A model generated the notes under the pieces. That model had not been told where the DNA came from and did not search any database. It was given only the letters and a program-made list of their open reading frames with translations. A DNA stretch of 7,011 bases from JBCDBY01 sp039182715 (lineage in GTDB: Bacteria > Planctomycetota > PLA2). Where the stretch lies: contig JBCDBY010000240.1 in the NCBI GenBank assembly GCA_039182715.1, forward strand, positions 1 through 7,011. The letters are read 5' to 3'. Below, piece after piece: positions 1 through 5,664 of this stretch (position 1 is its first letter; every line of letters begins with the position of its first letter). Made by a program: the position numbers and the translations under genes.

Positions 1-1
1 C

Positions 2-598
2 GACGATCCCGATGGCGATGAGCGCACCGGCGACCAGCAAGGTCGAGGCGGCGCGGGCCGCAGGGGCACCCCGCGCGGCCAGCGGAACCAGCGCCAGCAT
101 CCAGGCGCGCCGGTCTCCTCCGTTCTCGCGATCGAATCGCGCGCGAATCTGATCGAGCCCGCGCTTGAGACGACTCCGGATCGTGCCCGCGGGCTCCCCG
201 AGACGGACCGCGATCTCCTGCGGCGTGAGATCTTCGAAGTAGCGTAGAAGAACGACCTCGCGATACGGATCGTCCAGCGCGAGCACCGCTGCCACGACAT
301 GCCGCTGCCAGTCCGCCTCCGCCGCGAGCTCCCCGGTGCTGCGGATACTTTCCGGCTTCGCCGCGCCCCGCTCCCGGCCACGGAGGCGGGATTCGCGTCG
401 CCAGTGCGTCGCCGCAGCGTTGCGGACCACGCGACCGAGCCAACCACGCGTCAGTCGGCGCGGCGGCCGACGCAGCGCGGCCAGCCACGCTTCCTGGACG
501 ACATCGTCCGCCGCCTGATCGTCGTGCAGCAGACTGCGGGCAAGCCCGCGCACCCAGGAGGCGTGGGCAAGGAGGCTTTCGGGCGAAGGTGATTCCAT
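2..598 (-). CDS. ECF-type RNA polymerase sigma factor with hydrophobic C-terminal extension (partial, cut by left edge)
   Basis: This gene encodes a sigma-70 family ECF sigma factor that would direct RNA polymerase to a specific regulon. The 199 visible residues start at the first in-frame ATG after a stop at 656-658. Region 2 spans about residues 8-75, with the region 2.2-type motif DDQAADDVVQEAWLAAL (26-42) and the basic region 2.3/2.4 stretch WLGRVVRNAAATHWRRE. Region 4 spans about 97-156, with the helix-turn-helix LTPQEIAVRLGEPAGTIRSR (124-143). ECF factors usually stop soon after region 4, but this one continues. A hydrophobic stretch (about 166-175) and a second one (about 186-199, LLVAGALIAIGIV) run off the window edge, so it may be membrane-tethered or fused to another domain. 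No anti-sigma gene is visible. There is no clear Shine-Dalgarno before the start, and a perfect stem-loop lies 17 bp upstream. The family call is firm; the target regulon is unknown. Confidence 0.9.
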   Translation of the reverse strand, partial: MESPSPESLLAHASWVRGLARSLLHDDQAADDVVQEAWLAALRRPPRRLTRGWLGRVVRNAAATHWRRESRLRGRERGAAKPESIRSTGELAAEADWQRHVVAAVLALDDPYREVVLLRYFEDLTPQEIAVRLGEPAGTIRSRLKRGLDQIRARFDRENGGDRRAWMLALVPLAARGAPAARAASTLLVAGALIAIGIV

Positions 599-614
599 CG
601 GTCTGGAATAGAAG

Positions 615-636
615 ACGCCACGGTACCCCGTGGCGT
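615..636 (-). repeat. Perfect 9-bp inverted repeat (stem-loop) between chaA and the sigma gene
   Basis: The arms acgccacgg (615-623) and ccgtggcgt (628-636) are exact reverse complements around a 4-base loop. The element lies 79 bp beyond the chaA stop and 17 bp before the sigma start codon. Read on the minus strand it is followed by cttctattcc, which is only moderately T-rich, so it is a weak candidate for a chaA terminator. It could equally be a leader hairpin or a protein-binding operator controlling the sigma gene. The structure is certain but its function is inferred. Confidence 0.55.
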
Positions 637-714
637 TGCATGCCCCTAGCCTGCATCATTCATGATCCGGCGGGTTCGGTCCCGTCCGGCTCCGCACTGT
701 GGCCCTCGCGCGGG

Positions 715-1812
715 CTAGTCGAACAAGAGCACGAGGTACGCGAAGAAAAGCGTCAGATGCACGACGCCTTGGAGCACGTTCGTGCGGCTGCCGCTGGCGT
801 TCACGATCATCGTGCCCAGGGTGAGAAGGAGCAGGGAGACGTCCAGGCGCCCTAATCCGAGCTCGACGTCCCGGCCGGTCGCCATGCCGATGATGAGGAC
901 GCTTGGAATGGTCAGGGCGATGGTCGCGAGCCCCGAACCCATGCTGATGTTGATGGATCGCTGGAGGCGGTTGGCGCGGGCCGCCTTGAATGCGGCGAGT
1001 GCTTCGGGCGAGAGCACGAGGACGGCGACGAGCAAGCCGCCCAGCGCGACCGGCATCCCCGCGGACGCGATGCCGTGGTCCACGATCTTCGCCATGCTCT
1101 TCGACAGCAACACGATGGGCACCATCGTCAAGACAAGCAGAACCGCGTGATACGGAACGCTCCGTACGACGAAGCCATGGTCGTCGTGCTCATGGTCCGG
1201 CCCCACATCGCTCTCCGGCTGCACGAAATACTGCCGGTGTCGCATCGTCTGGATGCCGAGAAAGACGAGGTAGAGAACGATGCAGATGATCGTCAGGAAA
1301 ATGCCGAACACCGGTCCCGGGATGCCACCGGGGGCCGACCGCGTGTAGTTCGGCACGACCAGGGTCAACACGCTCAGCGGGATCAGGATGGCGAGATAGG
1401 CGTTGGCCCCCTGCAGATTCACCGCGGGCTGGTCGTGCTTCAACCCACCGAGCAGGATCGCGAGTCCGGACATGCCGTTGAGTACCACCATGATCACGGC
1501 GAACACGGTGTCGCGCGCCAACCCCGGGTTGTTCGAGCCGGTCAGCATCACGGCCGAGATCATGACGACCTCGATCGAGATCACCGAGACCGTGAGGATC
1601 AGCGTACCCAAGGGCTCGCCCAACCGGATCGCGAGGCAGTCCGCATGTCGCACGACCCCGAACGACGACCACAGCATCACCGCGAAGATCCAAACGAACA
1701 TCGCGCCGACCCACCACGGCGACGACAGGTCGCTCAGCCACGAAGCACCAAACACGACGAACAGCGCGGCCGTCGCGACCCCCGCAACGATCTGGAGCTC
1801 CGATCGGATCAT
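715..1812 (-). CDS. chaA: Calcium/proton (sodium, potassium/proton) antiporter ChaA, CaCA superfamily
   Basis: This 365-residue inner-membrane antiporter matches the usual ChaA length of about 366. It would expel Ca2+, and in known relatives Na+ or K+, in exchange for protons, giving salt, calcium and alkaline-pH tolerance. About eleven hydrophobic segments are visible. The two CaCA alpha repeats are clear: ADCLAIRLGEPLGTLILTVS (57-76), continuing through Glu81, and SPEALAAFKAARANRLQRSI (268-287), running on to MGSGLATIALTIP. Glu81 and Glu270 are the likely ion-binding carboxylates. The loop between the halves holds a typical acidic and histidine-rich patch, PDHEHDDHGF (205-214). The ATG at 1812 is chosen because a GAGGTG Shine-Dalgarno lies 3 bases upstream and because the family's N-terminus begins here. 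The frame stays open far upstream, but that part is only the off-frame shadow of the neighbouring gene. It follows the solenoid gene after a 185-bp gap and may be co-transcribed with it. Confidence 0.92.
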   Translation of the reverse strand: MIRSELQIVAGVATAALFVVFGASWLSDLSSPWWVGAMFVWIFAVMLWSSFGVVRHADCLAIRLGEPLGTLILTVSVISIEVVMISAVMLTGSNNPGLARDTVFAVIMVVLNGMSGLAILLGGLKHDQPAVNLQGANAYLAILIPLSVLTLVVPNYTRSAPGGIPGPVFGIFLTIICIVLYLVFLGIQTMRHRQYFVQPESDVGPDHEHDDHGFVVRSVPYHAVLLVLTMVPIVLLSKSMAKIVDHGIASAGMPVALGGLLVAVLVLSPEALAAFKAARANRLQRSINISMGSGLATIALTIPSVLIIGMATGRDVELGLGRLDVSLLLLTLGTMIVNASGSRTNVLQGVVHLTLFFAYLVLLFD

Positions 1813-1997
1813 CGCGCACCTCGTCGTCGGCGGCCGCGGTCCGCCCGCACCGCGAAACGGGACGGGATCTCGGTGCCGAACCGGCCGCGGCAAGGCGCCA
1901 AGACGATCATGCGGTCGGAGAATACCAACTCGTTTGCCCGTTTCGTCCCGAGGGATGTCCCGTTCAACGATCGAGTCAGCGATCCCGTCCGCCGCGC
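1813..1997. other. 185-bp intergenic region upstream of chaA
   Basis: No gene is visible here. It contains the chaA Shine-Dalgarno (GAGGTG on the minus strand, about 1816-1821). A 6-bp stem has arms at 1835-1840 and 1849-1854. A distant 9-bp inverted repeat pairs cgaaacggg (1853-1861) with cccgtttcg (1937-1945). Any of these could belong to a leader or terminator, but none is long enough to be convincing in such GC-rich DNA. I find no clear -35/-10 pair, so whether chaA has its own promoter is open. Confidence 0.4.
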
Positions 1998-3287
1998 CTA
2001 CTTCTGGAGCTTCTTCCAGACCGGGTCGCCCACGATGACGGATCGCCAGCTTCCGATCTTCTCGTGCTTGCCGGGCGCGAGGTCGGACTCGCGCACGTGG
2101 AGGGTCACGGACCCGAAGCCATCTCCCAGCTGTTCGAGCTCCGTCCGCGCGTAGTAGCCATCCAAATAGAACGTGGACCAGCAGGAGCCCTTCGCGTCGA
2201 GCGTCCCCACGATGCGCCCGTGCAGAAGCAGATTGGTGTAACTCCGCACCTTGAGGGTGCCCACGATGTCGCCGGTGATCACGACCGTGGCGTACGAGTT
2301 GACGTTGACCTGCCCGACGAGATCGCCGGCGATGTGCACGTAGCCGTAGCTCTTGACGTCGACCGTGCCCTCCATCGGACCGTCCACCGCGACCGCCGCG
2401 TAGCTGTCGAAGACGACGCGGCCCGATGGCCCGATGCCATGGGGCGCGTAGATGGCCCCGCGTGCGCGGATCGCCACCTCGGTCGTCAGTGGTTCGGCGC
2501 AGACGAGATGCCGAGTTTTCTGCAGGGAGAGCTTGGCCGGCCATTCGCTCAATCCGGTGAAGTCGCCCTGGAGCTGCCGGGCGAACGAGTCGCCCGGGAC
2601 GGCCGCTCCCGCCGCCACGATCCGCTCGATCTCGGCGCTCGAGGGTCCCTCGTTGCCGTTCCCGATGCTGGTCGGCAGCTTCGCGACGCCGCCCCGCTCG
2701 CGTACCGGAACCTCCGCCCATCCGAGATGCACTCGACGCTGCAACGCGTCCGGATGCGCGGTCTTCTCGATCAGCCAGACTTTGTAGGTCCGACCCGCCT
2801 TCGAGCGGACGAGCGCGACGCCGAGGTCCTTTCGCGTCGGTCGCGCACGGACCCACGCGTCTCGCCGCGGCAGGTCGGTCGGCACATCCTCGATGCGATC
2901 GGCCACGTCCGCCGGCGACTCCGGGACGCCGATCGCCGCAAGAGGAATGGCGGCCGGCAGCGCGCCGTGCGGGCAATGCAGGCTCGCGCCGTAGCGGATG
3001 TCCTGGCAGTGCACGTCGCCGTCGTCGCGTCGAACTCGGCTCTCGCCGAATCGGTAGTGGTCCCCGATTCCAAGAATCGCCGTGCCCGGCGCGAAGGGCT
3101 CCGCCCGCGTCTGCTGGTCGGCTTTCGGCTCCGCCGGTTCGGTGCGGGCGACGGGAACGACTCGGGGCGCGACCTCCGACGAGCCGACGGAATCCGAACG
3201 CGTCACGCTCGAACGGCTCGTGATCGCCGCCCACACACCCCAGGTCGCGACACACCCGATCAGCAATCCCGCGACGAACGGTTTCAT
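1998..3287 (-). CDS. Membrane-anchored protein of unknown function with C-terminal bactofilin-like 18-residue solenoid repeats
   Basis: I do not recognise this 429-residue protein as a named family. An N-terminal hydrophobic segment (about residues 4-22) is probably a signal anchor; the lipobox-like LIGC at 9-12 is followed by more hydrophobic residues, so a lipoprotein is less likely. A low-complexity Pro/Ala/Glu linker covers about 25-66. A middle domain (about 67-265) contains four short beta-like stretches and cysteines 94, 105 and 263, which may form disulphides in the periplasm. Residues 291-362 are four repeats of exactly 18 residues with the pattern V-x-V-x-S-Y-x-x-V-x-I-x-G-x-I-x-G-T, the hallmark of a right-handed beta-solenoid, as in bactofilins (polymer-forming cytoskeletal domain). 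A 67-residue tail follows. The ATG at 3287 has an AAAGGA Shine-Dalgarno 4 bases upstream. A GTG at 3362 with GAGG seven bases before it would add 25 basic residues and is a real alternative. Downstream is chaA. Confidence 0.82.
   Translation of the reverse strand: MKPFVAGLLIGCVATWGVWAAITSRSSVTRSDSVGSSEVAPRVVPVARTEPAEPKADQQTRAEPFAPGTAILGIGDHYRFGESRVRRDDGDVHCQDIRYGASLHCPHGALPAAIPLAAIGVPESPADVADRIEDVPTDLPRRDAWVRARPTRKDLGVALVRSKAGRTYKVWLIEKTAHPDALQRRVHLGWAEVPVRERGGVAKLPTSIGNGNEGPSSAEIERIVAAGAAVPGDSFARQLQGDFTGLSEWPAKLSLQKTRHLVCAEPLTTEVAIRARGAIYAPHGIGPSGRVVFDSYAAVAVDGPMEGTVDVKSYGYVHIAGDLVGQVNVNSYATVVITGDIVGTLKVRSYTNLLLHGRIVGTLDAKGSCWSTFYLDGYYARTELEQLGDGFGSVTLHVRESDLAPGKHEKIGSWRSVIVGDPVWKKLQK
2202..2417 (-). 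repeat. Four 18-residue (54-bp) coding repeats forming a beta-solenoid
   Basis: Within the unknown membrane-anchored protein, residues 291-308, 309-326, 327-344 and 345-362 align without gaps. Each has Ser-Tyr at positions 5-6 (residues 295/296, 313/314, 331/332, 349/350). Most end in Gly-x-Ile/Leu/Met-x-Gly-Thr. One typical unit is VNVNSYATVVITGDIVGT. A degenerate fifth turn (363-380) keeps Gly-Ser-Cys in place of Ser-Tyr. The nucleotide sequences have diverged, so this is an old protein repeat and not a recent DNA duplication. A parallel beta-helix is inferred from the exact 18-residue period with alternating hydrophobic positions. Confidence 0.8.
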
Positions 3288-3480
3288 TTTTCCTTTCAGT
3301 TCGACCCGAATACGAACGCGTGAGGAACGGATCTTTCCCAATCCGTCTTCGAACCGTTTCACTTTATCGCCTCGAGGAGCACGACGATGCGCCGGTTCTC
3401 CTGGAAGTTCGAGGAAAGATTCCGGGGTTCCGCGGCTTCTTGCACGCTTCTCGACCCGAGTACGGCTAGGGTGGCAGCAG
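3288..3480. promoter_or_regulatory. Divergent control region between the solenoid gene and lpxD
   Basis: These 193 bp must contain the start signals for the two divergently transcribed genes. A 14-base near-perfect direct repeat, tcgaccc-ga(a/g)-tacg, occurs at 3301-3314 and 3451-3464 with one mismatch, one copy close to each start codon. An inverted repeat, acggat / atccgt (3327-3332 and 3341-3346, 8-base loop), lies between them and could be an operator. A short plus-strand ORF (ATG at 3387, 44 codons) has a good GAGGAG Shine-Dalgarno seven bases upstream but runs out of frame through the lpxD start. I do not find a convincing sigma-70 -35/-10 pair for the solenoid gene. Confidence 0.5.
3465..3473 (+). 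promoter_or_regulatory. Candidate -10-like element of lpxD (GCTAGGGTG)
   Basis: TAGGGT (3467-3472) ends eight bases before the lpxD ATG. The same G[C/G]TAG[C/G][C/G]TG pattern precedes the other two plus-strand starts in the window at nearly the same distance. That spacing would place transcription initiation at or next to the start codon. The AGGG in it could instead act as a Shine-Dalgarno (9-12 bases upstream). No -35 box is obvious at 16-18 bp. Confidence 0.4.
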
Positions 3481-4488
3481 ATGCTTACCCTTGCCTCCAT
3501 CCGCGATCGTGTCGGCGGTGACCTCCACGGCGACGCGAACGTGTCCATCACGGGGGTGAACTCCCTCGGCGATGCCTGCGCGACGGACGTCGCCCCATTC
3601 GACGACGCCGCCTACGGTGACGCGGCCGAGGCAAGTGCAGCCGGCGCGGTCATCGTGACGCCGAAGCTCGCGGGTCGTATCGAGGGCAACTCCCTGGTCC
3701 ACGACTTTCCCGTCGCGGCGATGAACGTCGTCATCGAGATGCTCGGTCAGGGCCCATGTCGGCCCGCTCCCGGCGTTCACTCGACCGCCGTGATTCATCC
3801 CGACACCGTGCTCCCCCCGGATGTTTCGGTCGGCCCCTTCGCCGTCATCGGCGCCCCGGTCGAAATGGGCGCGGGCTGCGTGATCGGTCCGCACGCCGTG
3901 CTCCAGGCGGGCGTCCGCATGGGCGCGGAATGCGTGATCGAGGCGGGCGCCGTGCTGCACGAAGGCACCGAGCTCGGGAAGGGAGTCGTCATCGGCACCG
4001 GCGCCGTGATTGCGCGCCCCGGTTTCGGATTCACGCCGAGCGCGACGGGACCCGTGCACATCCACCACGTCGGCCGCGTGATCGTGGGCGATCACTCCCA
4101 CATCGGCGCCTACTGCAGCATCGATCGCGCTCGATTCGGCGTCACGCGCATCGGCAGCATGAGCGGCCTCGACTACGGCATTCACGTCGGGCACAACGCG
4201 CGCGTCGGAGACCGCAGTTTCATGGCGGCGCAGTCCGGCATGGCCGGGCATGCCTTCGTGGGCGACGATTGCGAGATCGGCGGCCAGGCTGGATTCGCCA
4301 ACCACAGCGGCGTCGGCGACCGTTGCCGTGTCGGCGCGAAATCCGGTCTCAACAAGGACTTCGGCGACGACCGGAAGCTATGGGGAATCCTTGCGGTCGA
4401 CTACGCGCAGAGCATGCGCATGGAGGCGACCCTGCGCCGCCTCGCGCAGCGCAAGAATCGGCGCACCCCTGCCAAGGACGAAGCCTGA
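3481..4488 (+). CDS. lpxD: UDP-3-O-(3-hydroxyacyl)glucosamine N-acyltransferase LpxD
   Basis: LpxD performs the third step of lipid A synthesis, transferring an acyl-ACP-borne 3-hydroxyacyl chain to the 2-amino group of UDP-3-O-acyl-glucosamine on the cytoplasmic side. The 335 residues match the family length (about 340). Residues 1-90 form the N-terminal uridine-binding domain, with the conserved AGAVIVTPKL stretch (54-63) and HDFPVAAMNVVIEML (74-88). From about 98 to 290, hexapeptide repeats of the type VIGPHAVLQAGVRMGAECVI build the left-handed beta-helix. The family motif GFGF lies at 181-184. The presumed catalytic base is His238 in IHVGHNARVGD, matching His239 of the E. coli enzyme. A C-terminal helix with many basic residues (about 310-335) ends the protein. 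The ATG at 3481 fits the family N-terminus; an upstream in-frame extension has no homology-like features. No lpxA, lpxB, fabZ or bamA is nearby, so this is an isolated copy and possibly a paralogue. Confidence 0.94.
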   Translation: MLTLASIRDRVGGDLHGDANVSITGVNSLGDACATDVAPFDDAAYGDAAEASAAGAVIVTPKLAGRIEGNSLVHDFPVAAMNVVIEMLGQGPCRPAPGVHSTAVIHPDTVLPPDVSVGPFAVIGAPVEMGAGCVIGPHAVLQAGVRMGAECVIEAGAVLHEGTELGKGVVIGTGAVIARPGFGFTPSATGPVHIHHVGRVIVGDHSHIGAYCSIDRARFGVTRIGSMSGLDYGIHVGHNARVGDRSFMAAQSGMAGHAFVGDDCEIGGQAGFANHSGVGDRCRVGAKSGLNKDFGDDRKLWGILAVDYAQSMRMEATLRRLAQRKNRRTPAKDEA

Positions 4489-4511
4489 CGCGCGCATGTC
4501 CGGGATCCCGA

Positions 4512-4530
4512 CGTCGCGGGGAGCGCGACG
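4512..4530 (+). terminator. GC stem-loop downstream of lpxD (possible terminator without T-tract)
   Basis: The 7-bp arms cgtcgcg (4512-4518) and cgcgacg (4524-4530) are exact complements around a 5-base loop, 23 bp after the lpxD stop. A 10-bp perfect palindrome, cgggatcccg (4501-4510), precedes it. There is no T-tract after the stem, so intrinsic termination is uncertain; it could instead protect the transcript end. It sits in the gap between two convergent genes, where a terminator is expected. Confidence 0.35.
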
Positions 4531-4545
4531 GGACGTGGGCCCGTG

Positions 4546-4593
4546 CAGGAACCCAGTCAGGAACCCAGTCAGGAATCCAGTCAGGAACCCAAT
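4546..4593. repeat. 12-bp tandem repeat, four copies
   Basis: The unit caggaacccagt occurs four times head to tail: 4546-4557 and 4558-4569 are identical, while 4570-4581 and 4582-4593 each differ by one base. A further cagg follows (4594-4597). The array lies between the lpxD stop and the stop of the convergent DUF6498 gene, whose TGA (4593-4595) touches its last base. The 12-bp period would be frame-neutral if translated, but no gene is supported across it. This looks like a minisatellite that could vary in copy number between strains. Confidence 0.85.
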
Positions 4594-5372
4594 CAGGGCA
4601 TGAGCACGTTGGAGCGCGACGCAGCGTCGCGGTCCGCGGGCCCATTCGAGGAATCGCCGACCGATACGATCACGCGCACCGAGAAGCGCGCGCGCTCGTG
4701 GAGATACAGACGCAGGTCGATGACGATCTTGCAACCGATCGCCAGCAGCGCGAACGTCGTGGTGTCGGCGAAGGAGGGCCATGCACTCGCGGCCCCGAGG
4801 GCGAGCGCCACCGCCAGCATGAGTCCGAAGCAGCGGCGGAACGGCCACTTGACGAGGTCGCCGACACGGGCGGTTCGATACTCGCCCCGGACGAGGTCGT
4901 CGAGCACGAACGAGACCGCGTGACCCAGGAACAGCGACGAGCCGGATGCGACCACGGCATCCAGCGTCTGCTCGATAAAGTCGTGCACATCCATGTCGGC
5001 CAGGTTCATCTGCACGAACACGATCCCAGCGAAGGTGAGCGCCACCAAGCCGAGATAGCGCGCCCCGAGCGTGCCGATCATGAGGATCGATAGAACCACG
5101 GAAAGGCCCGGGCTGACGTCCACGTTTCGGCTGTCGTACGGCGTTCCGTGGAGCGAAGCGGCCATGAGGCGCAGCGCGTTGAACACGCCGATCCAGAGAC
5201 ACTCCATCACGAACATGACGAGCAGCTGAAACGGCGTGAAGTCGCGCGCCACATAGAAGGAGAGCGCGGCGAGGTTGGCCAGAACCAGTCCTGCGGCCGC
5301 GCCGGCAAACGGTCGCCAGCGTGAGGCCGTCCCTTTGAGTCTGCTCTTTCCGCTCCCGCTCACATGCCCCAT
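4593..5372 (-). CDS. DUF6498 family integral membrane protein
   Basis: This 259-residue multi-pass membrane protein resembles DUF6498, a family of unknown function. Family-like features are the N-terminal helix with ANLAALS (32-38), the Glu-Cys-Leu-Trp-Ile-Gly-Val-Phe-Asn segment (57-65), which corresponds to the conserved W-x-E...G-x-F-N region, and the C-terminal KIVIDLRLYLHERARF (215-230). About six hydrophobic segments are visible (roughly 22-40, 47-72, 88-119, 140-158, 180-198, 203-222). The frame is open upstream to 5600, but that part is antisense to the small plus-strand membrane gene and looks like a shadow, so I place the start at the ATG at 5372. A weak GGGGTGG lies 10 bases upstream of it. 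The gene is divergent from the small gene (58 bp apart) and convergent with lpxD. The family assignment is from recalled patterns, and the function is unknown. Confidence 0.78.
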   Translation of the reverse strand: MGHVSGSGKSRLKGTASRWRPFAGAAAGLVLANLAALSFYVARDFTPFQLLVMFVMECLWIGVFNALRLMAASLHGTPYDSRNVDVSPGLSVVLSILMIGTLGARYLGLVALTFAGIVFVQMNLADMDVHDFIEQTLDAVVASGSSLFLGHAVSFVLDDLVRGEYRTARVGDLVKWPFRRCFGLMLAVALALGAASAWPSFADTTTFALLAIGCKIVIDLRLYLHERARFSVRVIVSVGDSSNGPADRDAASRSNVLMP

Positions 5373-5415
5373 ATCGACCGGCCACCCCGTTCCGCTGGAG
5401 CGTCCTCCGATCGCT

Positions 5416-5424
5416 GGTAGCGTG
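5416..5424 (+). promoter_or_regulatory. Candidate -10-like element of the small membrane-protein gene (GGTAGCGTG)
   Basis: TAGCGT (5418-5423) ends seven bases before the ATG at 5431, matching the pattern and position seen before lpxD and the GNAT gene. No Shine-Dalgarno lies in this leader, which favours a leaderless transcript. The whole divergent gap is 58 bp, so the control elements for both genes must be compact or overlap. Confidence 0.4.
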
Positions 5425-5430
5425 TGCGGC

Positions 5431-5664
5431 ATGACCGATTCCAAGCCGCCCGAAGACGACAGCATCGGCGCCGCCATGCGCGACGGCGTCGTCGAAGGCG
5501 CGAAGAGCTCGCTGCGCTGGGCGCTCGGAGGCGCGATCGTCGGCGCCCTCGTTCTGGGCGTCGCCGGCGCGTGGTTCGCGGGCGTGACCGGACTCGGCAT
5601 CGGCGCCGCCGTCGGCGCGGTCCTCGGCGGTATCGGCGCCTGGTGGTTCTACCTCCAGATCTAG
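5431..5664 (+). CDS. Small glycine-zipper membrane protein (77 residues)
   Basis: I do not recognise a named family. The 77-residue product has an acidic, soluble N-terminus (MTDSKPPEDD, then an amphipathic stretch to about residue 28) followed by two hydrophobic helices (about 30-51 and 53-74). Both are rich in spaced glycine and alanine (GAIVGALVLGVAGAW and GLGIGAAVGAVLGGIGAWWF), a glycine-zipper pattern that favours tight helix packing or oligomers. The protein is likely a helical hairpin in the inner membrane with an aromatic end, WWFY (71-74). The frame is open to 5275 upstream, but the ATG at 5431 is preferred because it removes an unlike N-terminal segment and is preceded by a -10-like element. 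Its TAG stop shares bases with the stop of the convergent gene. Function is unknown; structural, channel-like or stress roles are all possible. Confidence 0.72.
   Translation: MTDSKPPEDDSIGAAMRDGVVEGAKSSLRWALGGAIVGALVLGVAGAWFAGVTGLGIGAAVGAVLGGIGAWWFYLQI

Noticed and set aside
655..666. Short palindrome atcat-tc-atgat upstream of the sigma gene
   Set aside because: The arms are only 5 bp, and no second copy or promoter context supports an operator.
3252..3254. Lipobox (LIGC, Cys12) making the solenoid protein a lipoprotein
   Set aside because: The hydrophobic stretch continues well past the cysteine to about residue 22 and the n-region is very short, so a signal anchor fits better. A lipoprotein is not fully excluded.
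1813..3255. A continuous minus-strand frame that would extend ChaA to 846 residues
   Set aside because: The added part is arginine-rich, off-frame translation of the solenoid gene, with no membrane or family-like pattern. ChaA has its own start with Shine-Dalgarno at 1812 and the right family length from there.
1075..3323. Long plus-strand ORFs (359 and 419 residues) opposite chaA and the solenoid gene
   Set aside because: Their composition (Arg, His, Asp-rich) is typical of antisense reading of GC-rich genes, and no domain is recognisable. The minus-strand frames have clear families or repeats.
3756..5093. Plus-strand 445-residue ORF spanning the end of lpxD, the tandem repeat and the DUF6498 gene
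   Set aside because: It is very Arg-rich and out of frame with lpxD. It exists only because stop codons are rare in this base composition.
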